Position numbers and translations under genes: made by a program. Shown here piece by piece: positions 34,227 to 44,000 of a stretch of DNA of 64,000 nt; position 1 is the stretch's first letter; each line of letters begins with the position of its first letter. The DNA is from Qingrenia yutianensis. Its GTDB lineage: Bacteria; Bacillota; Clostridia; UMGS1810. The stretch covers positions 1 to 64,000 of the forward strand of contig NZ_JACRTE010000003.1 of NCBI RefSeq assembly GCF_014385105.1, given 5' to 3'. The notes beneath the pieces are model-generated. The model did no database searches and was not told where the DNA came from. It saw only the letters and a list, made by a program, of their open reading frames with translations.

Positions 34227-34440
34227 AAAATCCTCCCGTTAAAAATATTGAATTTTAAATTTATATTGAATATTTGCAAAAGGCAAATTTTCAAACGAAT
34301 AAAAATATTACACAAAAATATATCAAATTTAAAATGAAAATTATATCGGAAATCAATTTAAGGAAAAAGTAAAATTTTAAGATTATCTATTGCAAACAGA
34401 ATAAAAATTCTTTTTAAAAACGCATTAAAACCATACTGTA

Positions 34441-34469
34441 TTTATAGCACAAAAATGATGTTATGTCAA
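34441..34469 (-). promoter_or_regulatory. Promoter of the DUF5696-like gene
   Basis: On the minus strand: TTGACA (34469-34464), 17 nt, TATAAA (34446-34441). It is a near-consensus sigma-A promoter about 210 nt before the start codon. Confidence 0.65.
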
Positions 34470-34470
34470 T

Positions 34471-34494
34471 AAGCCGACACCCGAAATTCGGCTT
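34471..34494. promoter_or_regulatory. Palindrome in the divergent control region
   Basis: AAGCCGA and TCGGCTT flank 10 nt, and within it CCGAA-A-TTCGG is an 11-bp palindrome. It abuts the leftward -35 box, so a bound protein could block that promoter. Confidence 0.5.
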
Positions 34495-34538
34495 AAAACG
34501 GCGCTTTTTCGGAATTTTACAGTTTATTTCGGATTTTT
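34487..34538 (+). promoter_or_regulatory. Three TTCGG direct repeats, candidate AraC-type activator site
   Basis: TTCGG occurs at 34487, 34508 and 34528, 21 and 20 bp apart. The last two extend to TTCGGAATTTT and TTCGGATTTTT. They end 5 nt before the -35 box of operon B. Direct repeats two helical turns apart next to a weak -35 are the usual layout for AraC-family activators, and operon B encodes one. Confidence 0.55.
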
Positions 34539-34542
34539 AATG

Positions 34543-34572
34543 TTTACTTCAAAATGCACCGCAGAGTATAAT
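34543..34572 (+). promoter_or_regulatory. Promoter of operon B
   Basis: TTTACT (34543-34548), 18 nt, TATAAT (34567-34572). A perfect -10 with a weak -35, as in activated promoters. The leader to the ATG would be about 36 nt. Confidence 0.6.
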
Positions 34573-34614
34573 GAATTTGTAACAAGGACAATTTTAAAAA
34601 AGGAGGGTGCCGAA

Positions 34615-36270
34615 ATGACGGTCATCAAAAAAGCGGTTTGTATTCTTATGACTGCGACGCTTGCTTTCGGAAGTCTGGCAGGGTGCGGAAAAAATACAAA
34701 AGGCGCGGTAAACACAAAATACGAAAAAGACGAAAACCTAAACGAGGTCGGAGCTTTTCCCGTATGCAAAGAAAAAATAACATTAAGAGTGGGTATTCCG
34801 AAAAACGAATTTATAACGGATTACGACGACAACACATTTACAAAAAAGCTCGAAGAAATGATGAACTGCGACATTGAGTTTGAATTTCTTCCGTCGTCCG
34901 ACACAATGCAAAAGGTTGAGCTTATGATGAATTCGGGCGGTGACGAGCTTCCCGACATTATATGCGGTGTAAACTTCACCGACGGCGCGCTGGCAGGCTA
35001 CGGCGACGCGGGTATGATAATTCCGCTTAACGCGTATTATGAAAACTCGGCATACTACATAAACGACGCGTTTGAAAAGGAAAAAGATTTAAAGAATATG
35101 ATAACCTTATCCGACGGGAATATGTATTATATCCCCAGCTATGCAAAGGCGCTCCAGAATGAGGTAGGCTGCGCAAGATGCTGGATAAACAAAAAATGGC
35201 TTGACAAGCTCGGTTTTAAAATGCCCGAAACCACCGAGGAATTTGAAAATGTTTTAAGGGCGTTTAAAGAAAAAGACCCCAACGGCAACGGCAAGGCGGA
35301 CGAACTTCCGTTTTCGGGAAACACAAGCCTCGGAAATTTGTCGGGACTTGAATATATCTTCGGTTCGTTTTTGAAATTCACCCCAAAAACAACCTATCTT
35401 TATGCAAAGGGCGGAAAAATCAAGGCTGGATATATGCAGGACGAATGGAAGGACGCGGTAAACTACTGCGCAAAGTTATATAAAGAAGGACTTATCAGCG
35501 ACAGCACGTTTACGCTTGACAGCAACGGCTTTGCTCCTTTGAGAAACAATGCGGGCGTACCTATCGTCGGCGCGTTTGTATCGATGGGCTTAAACTTCAG
35601 CGCAGAGGTTAAAGACAGATACGACGACTACGTTCCCCTTCCTCCGCTTAAAGGCGACAAGGGCTATCAGAGCGCCGTTTGGGTTCCCACAATTCCGTCA
35701 ACAGGGTTTGTTATAACAAAAAACTGTAAATATCCCGAGGCGGCATTCCGTTTGGGCGACCTTATGTGCAGTGAGGAAATCACAATTTCAAACCGCTGGG
35801 GCGAAAAGGACGTCGACTGGAAAAAAGCCGATGCAGACGCATATTCGCTCTTTAAAGACGAGGGATATGCACCGACAATCGAGGTTATAAACAACGTGTG
35901 GGCGGTGCCGACAAACAAGCACTGGAGCCAAAAAGGCGCGGCATACCGCGACTATGCCGTATCGCTCGGACAGGTTACCTCCAAAAACAACATCAACGAA
36001 AGGTTTGTTGCCGAGTCGACAAAAGCATATCTTCCGTATACCGATATGAGCGACGTCAAAAAATTTGTGTACGATATTGACGGCATTGCGGATATAAACG
36101 AAATAAACACAAACATAGAGTCGTACGTGAAAGAAATGACAACACTGTTTGTTATCGGCGAGAAAAACGCGGACAAGGAATGGGACAGCTACCTTAAAGA
36201 GCTTGACAATATGGGGGCAAATCAACTGCTGGACGAAACGCAGAAAGCGCATGACAGAGCGAACAAGTAA
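34615..36270 (+). CDS. ABC sugar transporter solute-binding lipoprotein 1
   Basis: 551 residues. Type II signal peptide with lipobox LAGC (Cys near 23), so it should be anchored on the outer face of the membrane. The rest resembles the large LplA/YtcQ-like family 1 solute-binding proteins. The DPNGNGKADELPF stretch is a calcium-binding-like loop common to them. It should capture oligosaccharides and hand them to the permeases encoded next. No ATPase gene is in the operon, so a shared MsmX-type ATPase elsewhere is likely. It shares the N-terminal NLNEVG-FPVCKEKITL block with the lipoprotein at 39405-41057. AAGGAGGG fixes the start at 34615. Confidence 0.9.
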   Translation: MTVIKKAVCILMTATLAFGSLAGCGKNTKGAVNTKYEKDENLNEVGAFPVCKEKITLRVGIPKNEFITDYDDNTFTKKLEEMMNCDIEFEFLPSSDTMQKVELMMNSGGDELPDIICGVNFTDGALAGYGDAGMIIPLNAYYENSAYYINDAFEKEKDLKNMITLSDGNMYYIPSYAKALQNEVGCARCWINKKWLDKLGFKMPETTEEFENVLRAFKEKDPNGNGKADELPFSGNTSLGNLSGLEYIFGSFLKFTPKTTYLYAKGGKIKAGYMQDEWKDAVNYCAKLYKEGLISDSTFTLDSNGFAPLRNNAGVPIVGAFVSMGLNFSAEVKDRYDDYVPLPPLKGDKGYQSAVWVPTIPSTGFVITKNCKYPEAAFRLGDLMCSEEITISNRWGEKDVDWKKADADAYSLFKDEGYAPTIEVINNVWAVPTNKHWSQKGAAYRDYAVSLGQVTSKNNINERFVAESTKAYLPYTDMSDVKKFVYDIDGIADINEINTNIESYVKEMTTLFVIGEKNADKEWDSYLKELDNMGANQLLDETQKAHDRANK

Positions 36271-36289
36271 AAATTAGGAGAGAGTTTTA

Positions 36290-37261
36290 ATGAAAAAGTC
36301 ATCTGCATCACTGCAAAAACATACAGGAAGCACAAACGGACTGACGGTATCGCGGGTGTTTAAAAACTACTGGCAGCTTTATGTAATGCTGCTTCTTCCC
36401 GTGTTATACATACTTATCTACAACTACGGTCCTATGGTGGGACTTCAGATAGCATTCAAAGACTATACCCCCCGTCTCGGAATGTTCGGAAGTCCCTGGG
36501 CAGGACTGAAGTATTTCAAGAAATTTTTCAACGACTACCAGTTTGCGAGAACGATTGTAAACACGGTGAGAACGAGCGTGTATTCGCTTGCGGTAAACTT
36601 TCCGTTTCCCATAATTTTAGCGCTTTGCATAAATCTTCTGCGAAACGAAAGATACAAAAAAACCGTGCAGATGGTGATGTATGCACCGCACTTTATCTCA
36701 ATAGTCGTTCTGGTAGGTATGATGAACCAGATATTAAATCCGTATGTGGGACTTTACGGCAACATATACAAAATATTCACCGGTTCGTATGCACCGAATA
36801 TCCTTGCAGACTCGAAATCGTTCATACATCTTTATGTGTGGTCGGGAGTGTGGCAGAATATGGGATATTCTTCGATAATATATCTTGCGGCGCTTGCAGG
36901 CATTTCGCCCGATTTGCACGAGGCGGCGCAGATAGACGGCGCGTCGAGATTTAAACGCGTCCTGCACGTTGACATTCCGGGAATTATTCCGACGGTTGTA
37001 ATTATGCTTATTTTAAACTGCGGAAGAATTATGAACATAGGTTTTGAAAAGATTTATCTTATGCAAAATCCGATAAACTTAAAGGAAAGCCAGGTTATTT
37101 CAACCTTGGTTTACGAAAAATCCTTCGGCGGTGCGGGCGGTTCGTCTACGAAATATTCGTATTCCACCGCAATAGGTCTTTTCAATTCGGTTGTAAACTT
37201 TGTTTTGATTGTTGCGGTAAACAAAATAACGTCAAAATTAAGCGAAACAAGCTTGTGGTAA
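36290..37261 (+). CDS. ABC sugar transporter permease, LplB-like
   Basis: 323 residues with six predicted membrane segments and the MetI-like permease domain. The ATPase-contacting EAA loop is EAAQIDGASRFKRVL (near 212-226). An N-terminal polar tail of about 25 residues precedes the first helix, as in LplB-type permeases. It forms half of the channel with the next gene product. AGGAGAG precedes the ATG; gaps to its neighbours are 19 and 13 nt. Confidence 0.93.
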   Translation: MKKSSASLQKHTGSTNGLTVSRVFKNYWQLYVMLLLPVLYILIYNYGPMVGLQIAFKDYTPRLGMFGSPWAGLKYFKKFFNDYQFARTIVNTVRTSVYSLAVNFPFPIILALCINLLRNERYKKTVQMVMYAPHFISIVVLVGMMNQILNPYVGLYGNIYKIFTGSYAPNILADSKSFIHLYVWSGVWQNMGYSSIIYLAALAGISPDLHEAAQIDGASRFKRVLHVDIPGIIPTVVIMLILNCGRIMNIGFEKIYLMQNPINLKESQVISTLVYEKSFGGAGGSSTKYSYSTAIGLFNSVVNFVLIVAVNKITSKLSETSLW

Positions 37262-37274
37262 GGAGGGGGCAAAA

Positions 37275-38177
37275 ATGAGCAAAACACACAATAAAATTTC
37301 AGATTCGCGCGAGGACAAAATTTTTAACATCATAATTCATATAATAATTGCCCTGCTTTTGGTGATTATAGCTTATCCGCTTATATTCGTTGTGTCGTCG
37401 TCCTTTTCGTCGAAAGAGGCGGTTACAAACGGCAGAGTTTTCCTGCTTCCCGTCGATTTCAGCCTGGAGGGCTACGAGGCGGTTTTTAAGAAAAACGACG
37501 TAATAATCGGCTACCGAAACACGTTTATCTACACGATAATCGGCACGTCGATAAACCTTTTTCTCACAATGATTGCGGCATATCCGCTTTCAAGGCGCGA
37601 TTTGCCGTTCGGAAAAGGACTTACGCTGCTGTTTACATTCACAATGATTTTTTCGGGCGGTATGATACCCACATATATGCTTGTAAAAAGCGTGGGACTT
37701 ATAAACAAACCTGCGGTAATGGTGCTCGTCGGCTCAATAAGCGCGTACAACCTTATTATCGCGCGGACGTTTATACAAAATAACATTCCGACAGAGCTTT
37801 TGGAGGCGTCGAGAATAGACGGGTGCAGTGATTTTCTGTATTTTGCAAAAATCGTTCTTCCGCTTTCAAAGTCGGTTATAGCGGTTTTGACGCTCTATTA
37901 TGCTATAACTCACTGGAATTCGTATTTTAATGCGTTTATATATCTCAACAACCGAAAATACTGGCCTCTTCAGCTTTATTTAAGAGAAATACTGCTTGAA
38001 AACCAGATAGACGCATCACAGATTGCCGACCCCGACCTTCAGGAGGCAAAACAAGGTATGGCTAACCTTTTAAAATATTCGCTCATTGTTGTAAGTACAA
38101 TACCCGTAATGCTTTTGTATCCGTTTATTCAAAAGCATTTTGTAACCGGAGTTATGATTGGCTCGGTTAAGGGTTGA
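37275..38177 (+). CDS. ABC sugar transporter permease, YtcP/LplC-like
   Basis: 300 residues with six membrane segments. Its EAA loop is LEASRIDGCSDFLYF (near 176-190). The C-terminal QKHFVTGVMIGSVKG is the typical end of this family. It pairs with the preceding permease to import an oligosaccharide bound by one of the two lipoproteins. AAGGAGGGGG precedes the ATG. Confidence 0.93.
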   Translation: MSKTHNKISDSREDKIFNIIIHIIIALLLVIIAYPLIFVVSSSFSSKEAVTNGRVFLLPVDFSLEGYEAVFKKNDVIIGYRNTFIYTIIGTSINLFLTMIAAYPLSRRDLPFGKGLTLLFTFTMIFSGGMIPTYMLVKSVGLINKPAVMVLVGSISAYNLIIARTFIQNNIPTELLEASRIDGCSDFLYFAKIVLPLSKSVIAVLTLYYAITHWNSYFNAFIYLNNRKYWPLQLYLREILLENQIDASQIADPDLQEAKQGMANLLKYSLIVVSTIPVMLLYPFIQKHFVTGVMIGSVKG

Positions 38178-38210
38178 TTGTATAAATATTTTATAAAAGG
38201 AGATATTGTA

Positions 38211-39377
38211 ATGAAAATTTTGAAAAGTTTAAGTTTGGTACTGGTATTGACCGTTGTATTTTCATCTTTTGCAATTTCATCTTTTGCGGCAGACGCTGAG
38301 GAGGCAGACGCTGAGGATAAGGTTATTATTTCCTCTATTGACGATTTGCCGGATATTACTAATTTTAAAACTGACCCAGGTAAAATCAGCGTTTCGGAAA
38401 ACGGAAACGTTTTATCGCTTACAGCGGGTAATTTTGCCAACGGTGTAACAAATTACAGATTGGCAGGTTACGAGGCAGGATACAGATTTATAATAAACTC
38501 CAACAGATATATGAAACTCGGAAATATTTCGTTTGACCTTTGGAAAAATTACAAAAAATTAAGAATTGAATTTAACATTAAAATTGATAATGATACCGAT
38601 GGTATAAGCTTTCGCACACATAGATTTACAGCCCCTAAAATTGTAAGCGGAGATTCAAATGCTTATTACATTTTCAGCGTAGGCGGAAAAGATATGATAA
38701 CACCGTTGACGAGCAGTGAAAAAGGATATACATACCGTACCGCAAATTCAAAAAACTCTGCCATTTCAAAAGGAGAATGGCACAATGTTGTAATTGAAAT
38801 AGGCGCAAATGGTGTAAATAAAGAAGTTAAGTTTTTCATTGACAACGCAGATGTCAGCAACGATATAATGGTTTTAAAAGGCAACACAAATAACAATACG
38901 GCAACAGAGATAGCATCAGAACCTATGAATATTCACGACGATTCAATAGGCTTTGGCGGTGAATGGGCAAAAGGTTGCGCTCTTATCCCCAACGGAAAAC
39001 AGAGTTCGGCTTTCGGCGTTTCGCTCAGCGGACTTAAAATGACTGCAACAAACACGGATTTCACACCCCGTGCAGCAGGCAAAATCACAGCCGAAGAATT
39101 AAAGGGTACGGCAAATACCGAAACGGGAAAAATTGACACAAGTGCAATAGTTTACAATTTGACAGGCGAAACAAAAAATGTTAAATTGATTATAGCATAC
39201 TACGACAGCGAAAAAAATCTTGCAGACGTTAAAACAGAAGTAATATCCGTGGCAAACACGCTTGTTAACAACGTAAACAAAGCGTTTGATAAACCGTCGG
39301 CATATGCGTCGGCAAAGGTATTTTTGTGGACGGATACAGAAATTATTCCGCTTGCAAAAAGCGCTGACGTAAAATAA
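38211..39377 (+). CDS. Secreted protein with a laminin-G/concanavalin-like domain
   Basis: 388 residues from ATG 38211. It has a signal peptide (about 1-27, cut near SSFAADA), a short acidic stretch with a repeated EEADAED, then a jelly-roll domain (about 50-285; EWHNVVIEIGANG and VKFFIDNADVS are typical laminin-G-like strands). The C-terminal domain (about 300-388) ends AKVFLWTDTEIIPL, a small beta domain common at the ends of clostridial secreted carbohydrate-active proteins. No catalytic residues were recognised. It probably binds the polysaccharide outside the cell. The codon usage and AT content look slightly different from neighbours, but this was judged by eye only. Confidence 0.75.
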   Translation: MKILKSLSLVLVLTVVFSSFAISSFAADAEEADAEDKVIISSIDDLPDITNFKTDPGKISVSENGNVLSLTAGNFANGVTNYRLAGYEAGYRFIINSNRYMKLGNISFDLWKNYKKLRIEFNIKIDNDTDGISFRTHRFTAPKIVSGDSNAYYIFSVGGKDMITPLTSSEKGYTYRTANSKNSAISKGEWHNVVIEIGANGVNKEVKFFIDNADVSNDIMVLKGNTNNNTATEIASEPMNIHDDSIGFGGEWAKGCALIPNGKQSSAFGVSLSGLKMTATNTDFTPRAAGKITAEELKGTANTETGKIDTSAIVYNLTGETKNVKLIIAYYDSEKNLADVKTEVISVANTLVNNVNKAFDKPSAYASAKVFLWTDTEIIPLAKSADVK

Positions 39378-39404
39378 AATATCTCTTTGTTAAGGGGGAG
39401 GAAT

Positions 39405-41057
39405 ATGAAACGTTGTTTCAAAATATTTAATACTTTGATTATTCTTTTAATTTGCGCGAGTCTTTTATCGTGCCAAAAAAATAATTCTTCTCCCTTATCA
39501 CCCTTTCAAAAAGATGCCAACTTAAACGAAGTCGGCGTCTTTCCCGTATGCAAGGAAAAGATTACGCTTACAATAGGCATTGAAAACGGCGGAAACTTAA
39601 TTGAAGATTACAAATCAAACGCGCTTACAAAATATCTTGAAGAAAAAATGAACGCAAATTTGGAGTTTATGTTTTTTGACGAGGGAGAGGCAGATAAAAG
39701 CATTAAGCTTATGATGAGCGCGGGAGGAAAAAATCTTCCCGATATTGTAATAGGCGACAATGTCGACGATTTTGATGTTATTGCATATGCGCAGAAAGGG
39801 CTTATTATTCCGCTTAACAACTATTATGAAAATTCATCGTATTATCTTAAAAAAATTATTGACAAAGAAAAAGGATTTCTCGACCTTATAACAATGTCCG
39901 ACGGCAATATCTACACAATTCCGCGTTATACAAAAATTCTCCAGAACGAATTTGGTGTAAAGCTTTGGATTTATAAGCCGTTTTTGGATAGGCTCGGGCT
40001 TGATATGCCCAAAACCACCGACGAATTTTATGAGGTTTTGGAAAAAATTAAAAACGGCGACCCCAACGAAAACGGAACGCGCGACGAAATTCCGTTTATC
40101 GGTACGGGCGCAGGCAATGCGAACGGGTATCTTTTCGCCGATTTTATAATGAGCGCGTTTGTTTATGCCGACGCGGAGGATTATTATATGTATCCCGAAA
40201 ACGGCGAAATTAAATTTGCCTGCACCGACATACGCTGGAAAGAGGGCTTAAAATATTTAAACAAGCTCTGCGCTCAAAATCTTTTGTCGCCTGCGTCGTT
40301 TATCACAACCGCAGACCAGTTTAAAAGCATCATAGACAAAAAGGACGTTATTGCAGGTTCGTTTATCAGTATGGGCCCGTATTTTTCCGACGAAAACAAA
40401 AGCCGTTATTCCGAATATAAGGTTGTCGAGCCTCTTATAGGCCCGGGCGGTGAGCAAAATCCGATTTGCTGGGCAACAAAACCGCGCAGCAGGTTTTTTA
40501 TCACAAAAAACTGCAAATATCCCGAGGCTGCTTTCAGACTCGGCGATATTATGTGCGACGAGGAAGTTGCAATTATGAACAGATGGGGTGTTGAGGGCAA
40601 GGATTGGGAAAAAGCAGGCGAAAACGATACCGGCGTTGCGTCGGACGAGGGCTATCCTGCGCTTATTGTGCCGAAACTCGAATGGGGAGTACGGCAAAAT
40701 TCGCATTGGCAGGGAAAAGGCCCCGGATACCGCGATTATAACATCGGTCTGGGCGTTGCGGTTACAGAGTCAAATCCTATGGACTACGAAATCGCGCGGT
40801 CGTCGCTTGCTTATAAAAAGCTTATGCCCGAAGAATATATTGTAAAGCTTGTTTACGACGCCGGCGAATATGACGAGGTTGCAAGAATAAGCGGAGAGAT
40901 TATGTCTTACGTAAACAGCGCAACCGTGGATTTTGTCACGGGCGCAAAGGATATTGACGCAAATTGGGATAAATTTGTGTCGGACTTAAATTCGCTCGGC
41001 GCGGAGCGTCTTAAAGAAATTATGCAGAATGCTTATGACAGGACTTTGCTGAAATAA
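39405..41057 (+). CDS. ABC sugar transporter solute-binding lipoprotein 2
   Basis: 550 residues from ATG 39405 (SD GGGGGAGG). Lipobox LLSC, with Cys near 21. It is clearly a paralogue of the lipoprotein at 34615-36270: the same start to the mature protein (NLNEVG-FPVCKEKITL), the same DPNENGTRDEIPF loop, the same FITKNCKYPEAAFRLGDIMC block and matching C-terminal layout. Only one permease pair is nearby, so both lipoproteins may serve it with different ligands, or one may be a sensor. It lies between the jelly-roll protein and the large glycosidase gene. Confidence 0.9.
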   Translation: MKRCFKIFNTLIILLICASLLSCQKNNSSPLSPFQKDANLNEVGVFPVCKEKITLTIGIENGGNLIEDYKSNALTKYLEEKMNANLEFMFFDEGEADKSIKLMMSAGGKNLPDIVIGDNVDDFDVIAYAQKGLIIPLNNYYENSSYYLKKIIDKEKGFLDLITMSDGNIYTIPRYTKILQNEFGVKLWIYKPFLDRLGLDMPKTTDEFYEVLEKIKNGDPNENGTRDEIPFIGTGAGNANGYLFADFIMSAFVYADAEDYYMYPENGEIKFACTDIRWKEGLKYLNKLCAQNLLSPASFITTADQFKSIIDKKDVIAGSFISMGPYFSDENKSRYSEYKVVEPLIGPGGEQNPICWATKPRSRFFITKNCKYPEAAFRLGDIMCDEEVAIMNRWGVEGKDWEKAGENDTGVASDEGYPALIVPKLEWGVRQNSHWQGKGPGYRDYNIGLGVAVTESNPMDYEIARSSLAYKKLMPEEYIVKLVYDAGEYDEVARISGEIMSYVNSATVDFVTGAKDIDANWDKFVSDLNSLGAERLKEIMQNAYDRTLLK

Positions 41058-41069
41058 AAGGAGGAAACA

Positions 41070-44000
41070 ATGAAAAGGCTTATTGCGGGATTTTTGGCAT
41101 TTTTTACGGTTACTTCGGCTTTTTCGTGCGTTGCATACGGCGAGGGTGCAGAAAACACGGAAAAAATCCGTGCTTATGTTGACGGCAGCGAAACCGTTCA
41201 CGCAAGCAATATGAAAGTTTATACCGGCGACAACGGCAAAAATGCAATTTCGTCTATGGGCGGAAAAAAAGGCTGGCTTTTCGACGTTGAGTCGGACAGC
41301 ACCGATTATTACCTTTATATTGACGTTGACGATAATCTTGCCGATAAAAAGGATATGGGACGCGTTGTTGAAATAAGCGTTGATTATTTCGACAAGTCGA
41401 ACATCAATATTGCACGTCTTAAACAGGTATCAAGCGCGTTTTGCGTGGAATATCAAAACACAGACGGCAAAATTGTCGAGTCGCCCTATTTTGAGCTTGA
41501 TAATTCGCTTATGTGGCATACATACACTTTCACGCTTACCAACGCGGTTTTGCAAAACGGCGTAAACGGCGCGGATTTCAGAATTTGTTCAAAGTCAAAA
41601 ACAATGGGAACGTCTGGCGGCAGCTTTGTTGTAAACAATGTTGAGGTTAATCTTACCGATAAATTCAATCATATAAACATTGTTCCGTCAACCGAGAATT
41701 ACGGCAACAACTTTTTCACGGGCGAAAAAATTTCGTTTAAATACACTCTCGATAACAAAAAATACGCCGAAAAAAGCCGTCAGTACGGCGCGTATCCGCT
41801 GACTGCAAAATTCAGCGCAAAAAATATCGAGGGCGATGTTGTTTTTGAAAAAACCGATACGTTAAATATTGAGCCGTGCAAAGAAACCGAATATAACCTT
41901 GATGTTGATGTCGGCGGAAAATACGGAGTATATTTTATGACGGCGGTTTTTTACAATGACGAACATAAAATTTACAGCGAAAAAACAACGCGTTTTTCAT
42001 ATGTGCGAACCGATTACGGCAAAACTATGAACTATGCTTTCGGCACTTGCTCGGGCAGACGTGATGAATGGGCGCCTCTTTATCAGAAGGCAGGAATAGG
42101 CATTGTGCGCGCAATGGAGTCGTACAGCAACGTTATAAGCCGTGACATAAACGCGGACGAGGCTTTTGTTTACCCCAGAAGGGCAGACACGCTTTCACGC
42201 GCTTTAAAAGAGAGGAACATAAAGCAGATAAACACTTATTTGAGTGTAAAAACCGACCTTCTTCCGGGCGAACAGCTTCCGTATACCGAAAAGGGTATGA
42301 AAAAATATACCGACTACATAGATTTTGTCACCGAGTCGGAAAGATTTTCAATCGTTGCATACGATATGTGGAACGAATTTGAGCTTATGGGCGCGTCGTT
42401 TAACCTTTATTCGCGTCCAATGGAAGATTATATAAATCTTATGAAAACCACATATACGAGGATAAAGGAAAAGGCGCCCGACTTAAAGCTTTACGGCGTT
42501 GTAACAAGCACGGTGCGCAGTGACATTTTGGAGGATATTTTAAAGGCGGGCGGCGGTGACTATATGGACGGCTACTGCTGTCACGCGTATGCACCGAGGT
42601 ACGACCCTATGTCGGGCGGACTTATCAAAGAACTTGAAAAGGCGCGCGCGGTGCTTGACAAATACGGATATTACGATATGCCGATTGTCACCTCCGAGCT
42701 TGGCTGGGCAGACGATACGTATTACGGCATTGACGAGAAAAGGCAGGGTTACTATCTTGTTGAGGGTTATGCCGCGATGCGGAAAGTGCGCAATTTCAAT
42801 CAGTATGTGATGTACACGTTTTACGACGGCGGAAGAACAAAGGGCAACCGCGAGCATCACTGGGGGCTTATTGAGTTTTTGGGTGCAGACACGCCGGGCA
42901 CGGCAAAAGCAAGCTATGCAATGGTTGCGAATATGAACAATCTTCTTGCAGGCTATGAGTATAAAGACGAAATCACGGTGAATGACAATACATATGCTTA
43001 CCGTATGCACAGCAATGATAAAAACGACGACACGATTATGCTTTGGTCAAGAGGAAACGGCGGAAATTTAAGCATAGATTTGGGAACGGACAAAATCGAC
43101 GTTTACGACGCGTACGGCAATGTGTCAGTCCTTTCGGGAATTGACGGCGTGTTCGGTTTTGCTCTCACCGAAGCGCCCGTATATTTAAAAGGCGATTTCA
43201 AAAAATTTGAGCTTGCCGAGAATAAAATTATAGACAAAAACGCATTTGACGTTGAATTTTCGCAGAGCGTTTCGTTTAATCTCAAAAATGCGAACGGCGG
43301 TATGCAGTATGAAATAACGCCGGTAAACGGAGCAAAGCTTGACATAAGCGAGGTTAAAGGCGAAAATTCGTCGGATATACACATAAAACCCAATAAATAC
43401 GGCTCCGAAACCGATAGGGCAAAAATTAAGGTTTTTGACGGAAACGGCACTTATCTTGACGGATATTTATCGTTTTTCTACAAAACGCCCATTGACGTTG
43501 ATATGAAATGCGAGCCCGGATTTACAAACGGCGTGTTCGATTACGAAGTTGTAAATTTGAGTATAGACATCTCAAACAATTCAAAAGAAACCGTTAACGG
43601 AAAGTTTGTTATAAACCGTCTTTCGGGTATAGAAGATTACAATGCCGAGTATGACAATTTGAGCATTAACCCCGGCGATACATATAAAATCGTCATAAAA
43701 GCTCCGTCCGATGTTAACGTTGTGAAAATGGAGGCTGCATTTGTCACAAGCGACGGAATAACAGTGGATTTTGCAAAATCCGCGTCGTTTGCGGTTTGCG
43801 AATATGCGTATAACAAGCCTGTGACCGACGGAAAGATAGGTGAAAACGAGTATAAAAGCTTTGTATATCTCGGCGCCGACAACGCAGTTGACATTCACGC
43901 GGTTGACCCGTACACGGGCGCGGACGACTGCAGTGCGCTTTTGTATTATTCGTGGGACGAAGAGAATTTCTACATTGCGGCAAACGTTACCGACAATGTT

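Larger units (their letters stand above)
34227..34614. other. Divergent control region between the glycosidase-like gene and operon B
   Basis: 388 bp, AT-rich on the left. No gene was seen. It holds the leftward promoter (34441-34469), a palindrome around 34471-34494, three TTCGG direct repeats and the rightward promoter (34543-34572). Confidence 0.8.

Noticed and set aside
34227..34440. Riboswitch in the long leader of the DUF5696-like gene
   Set aside because: The stretch is AT-rich without a recognisable aptamer or a strong conserved stem.
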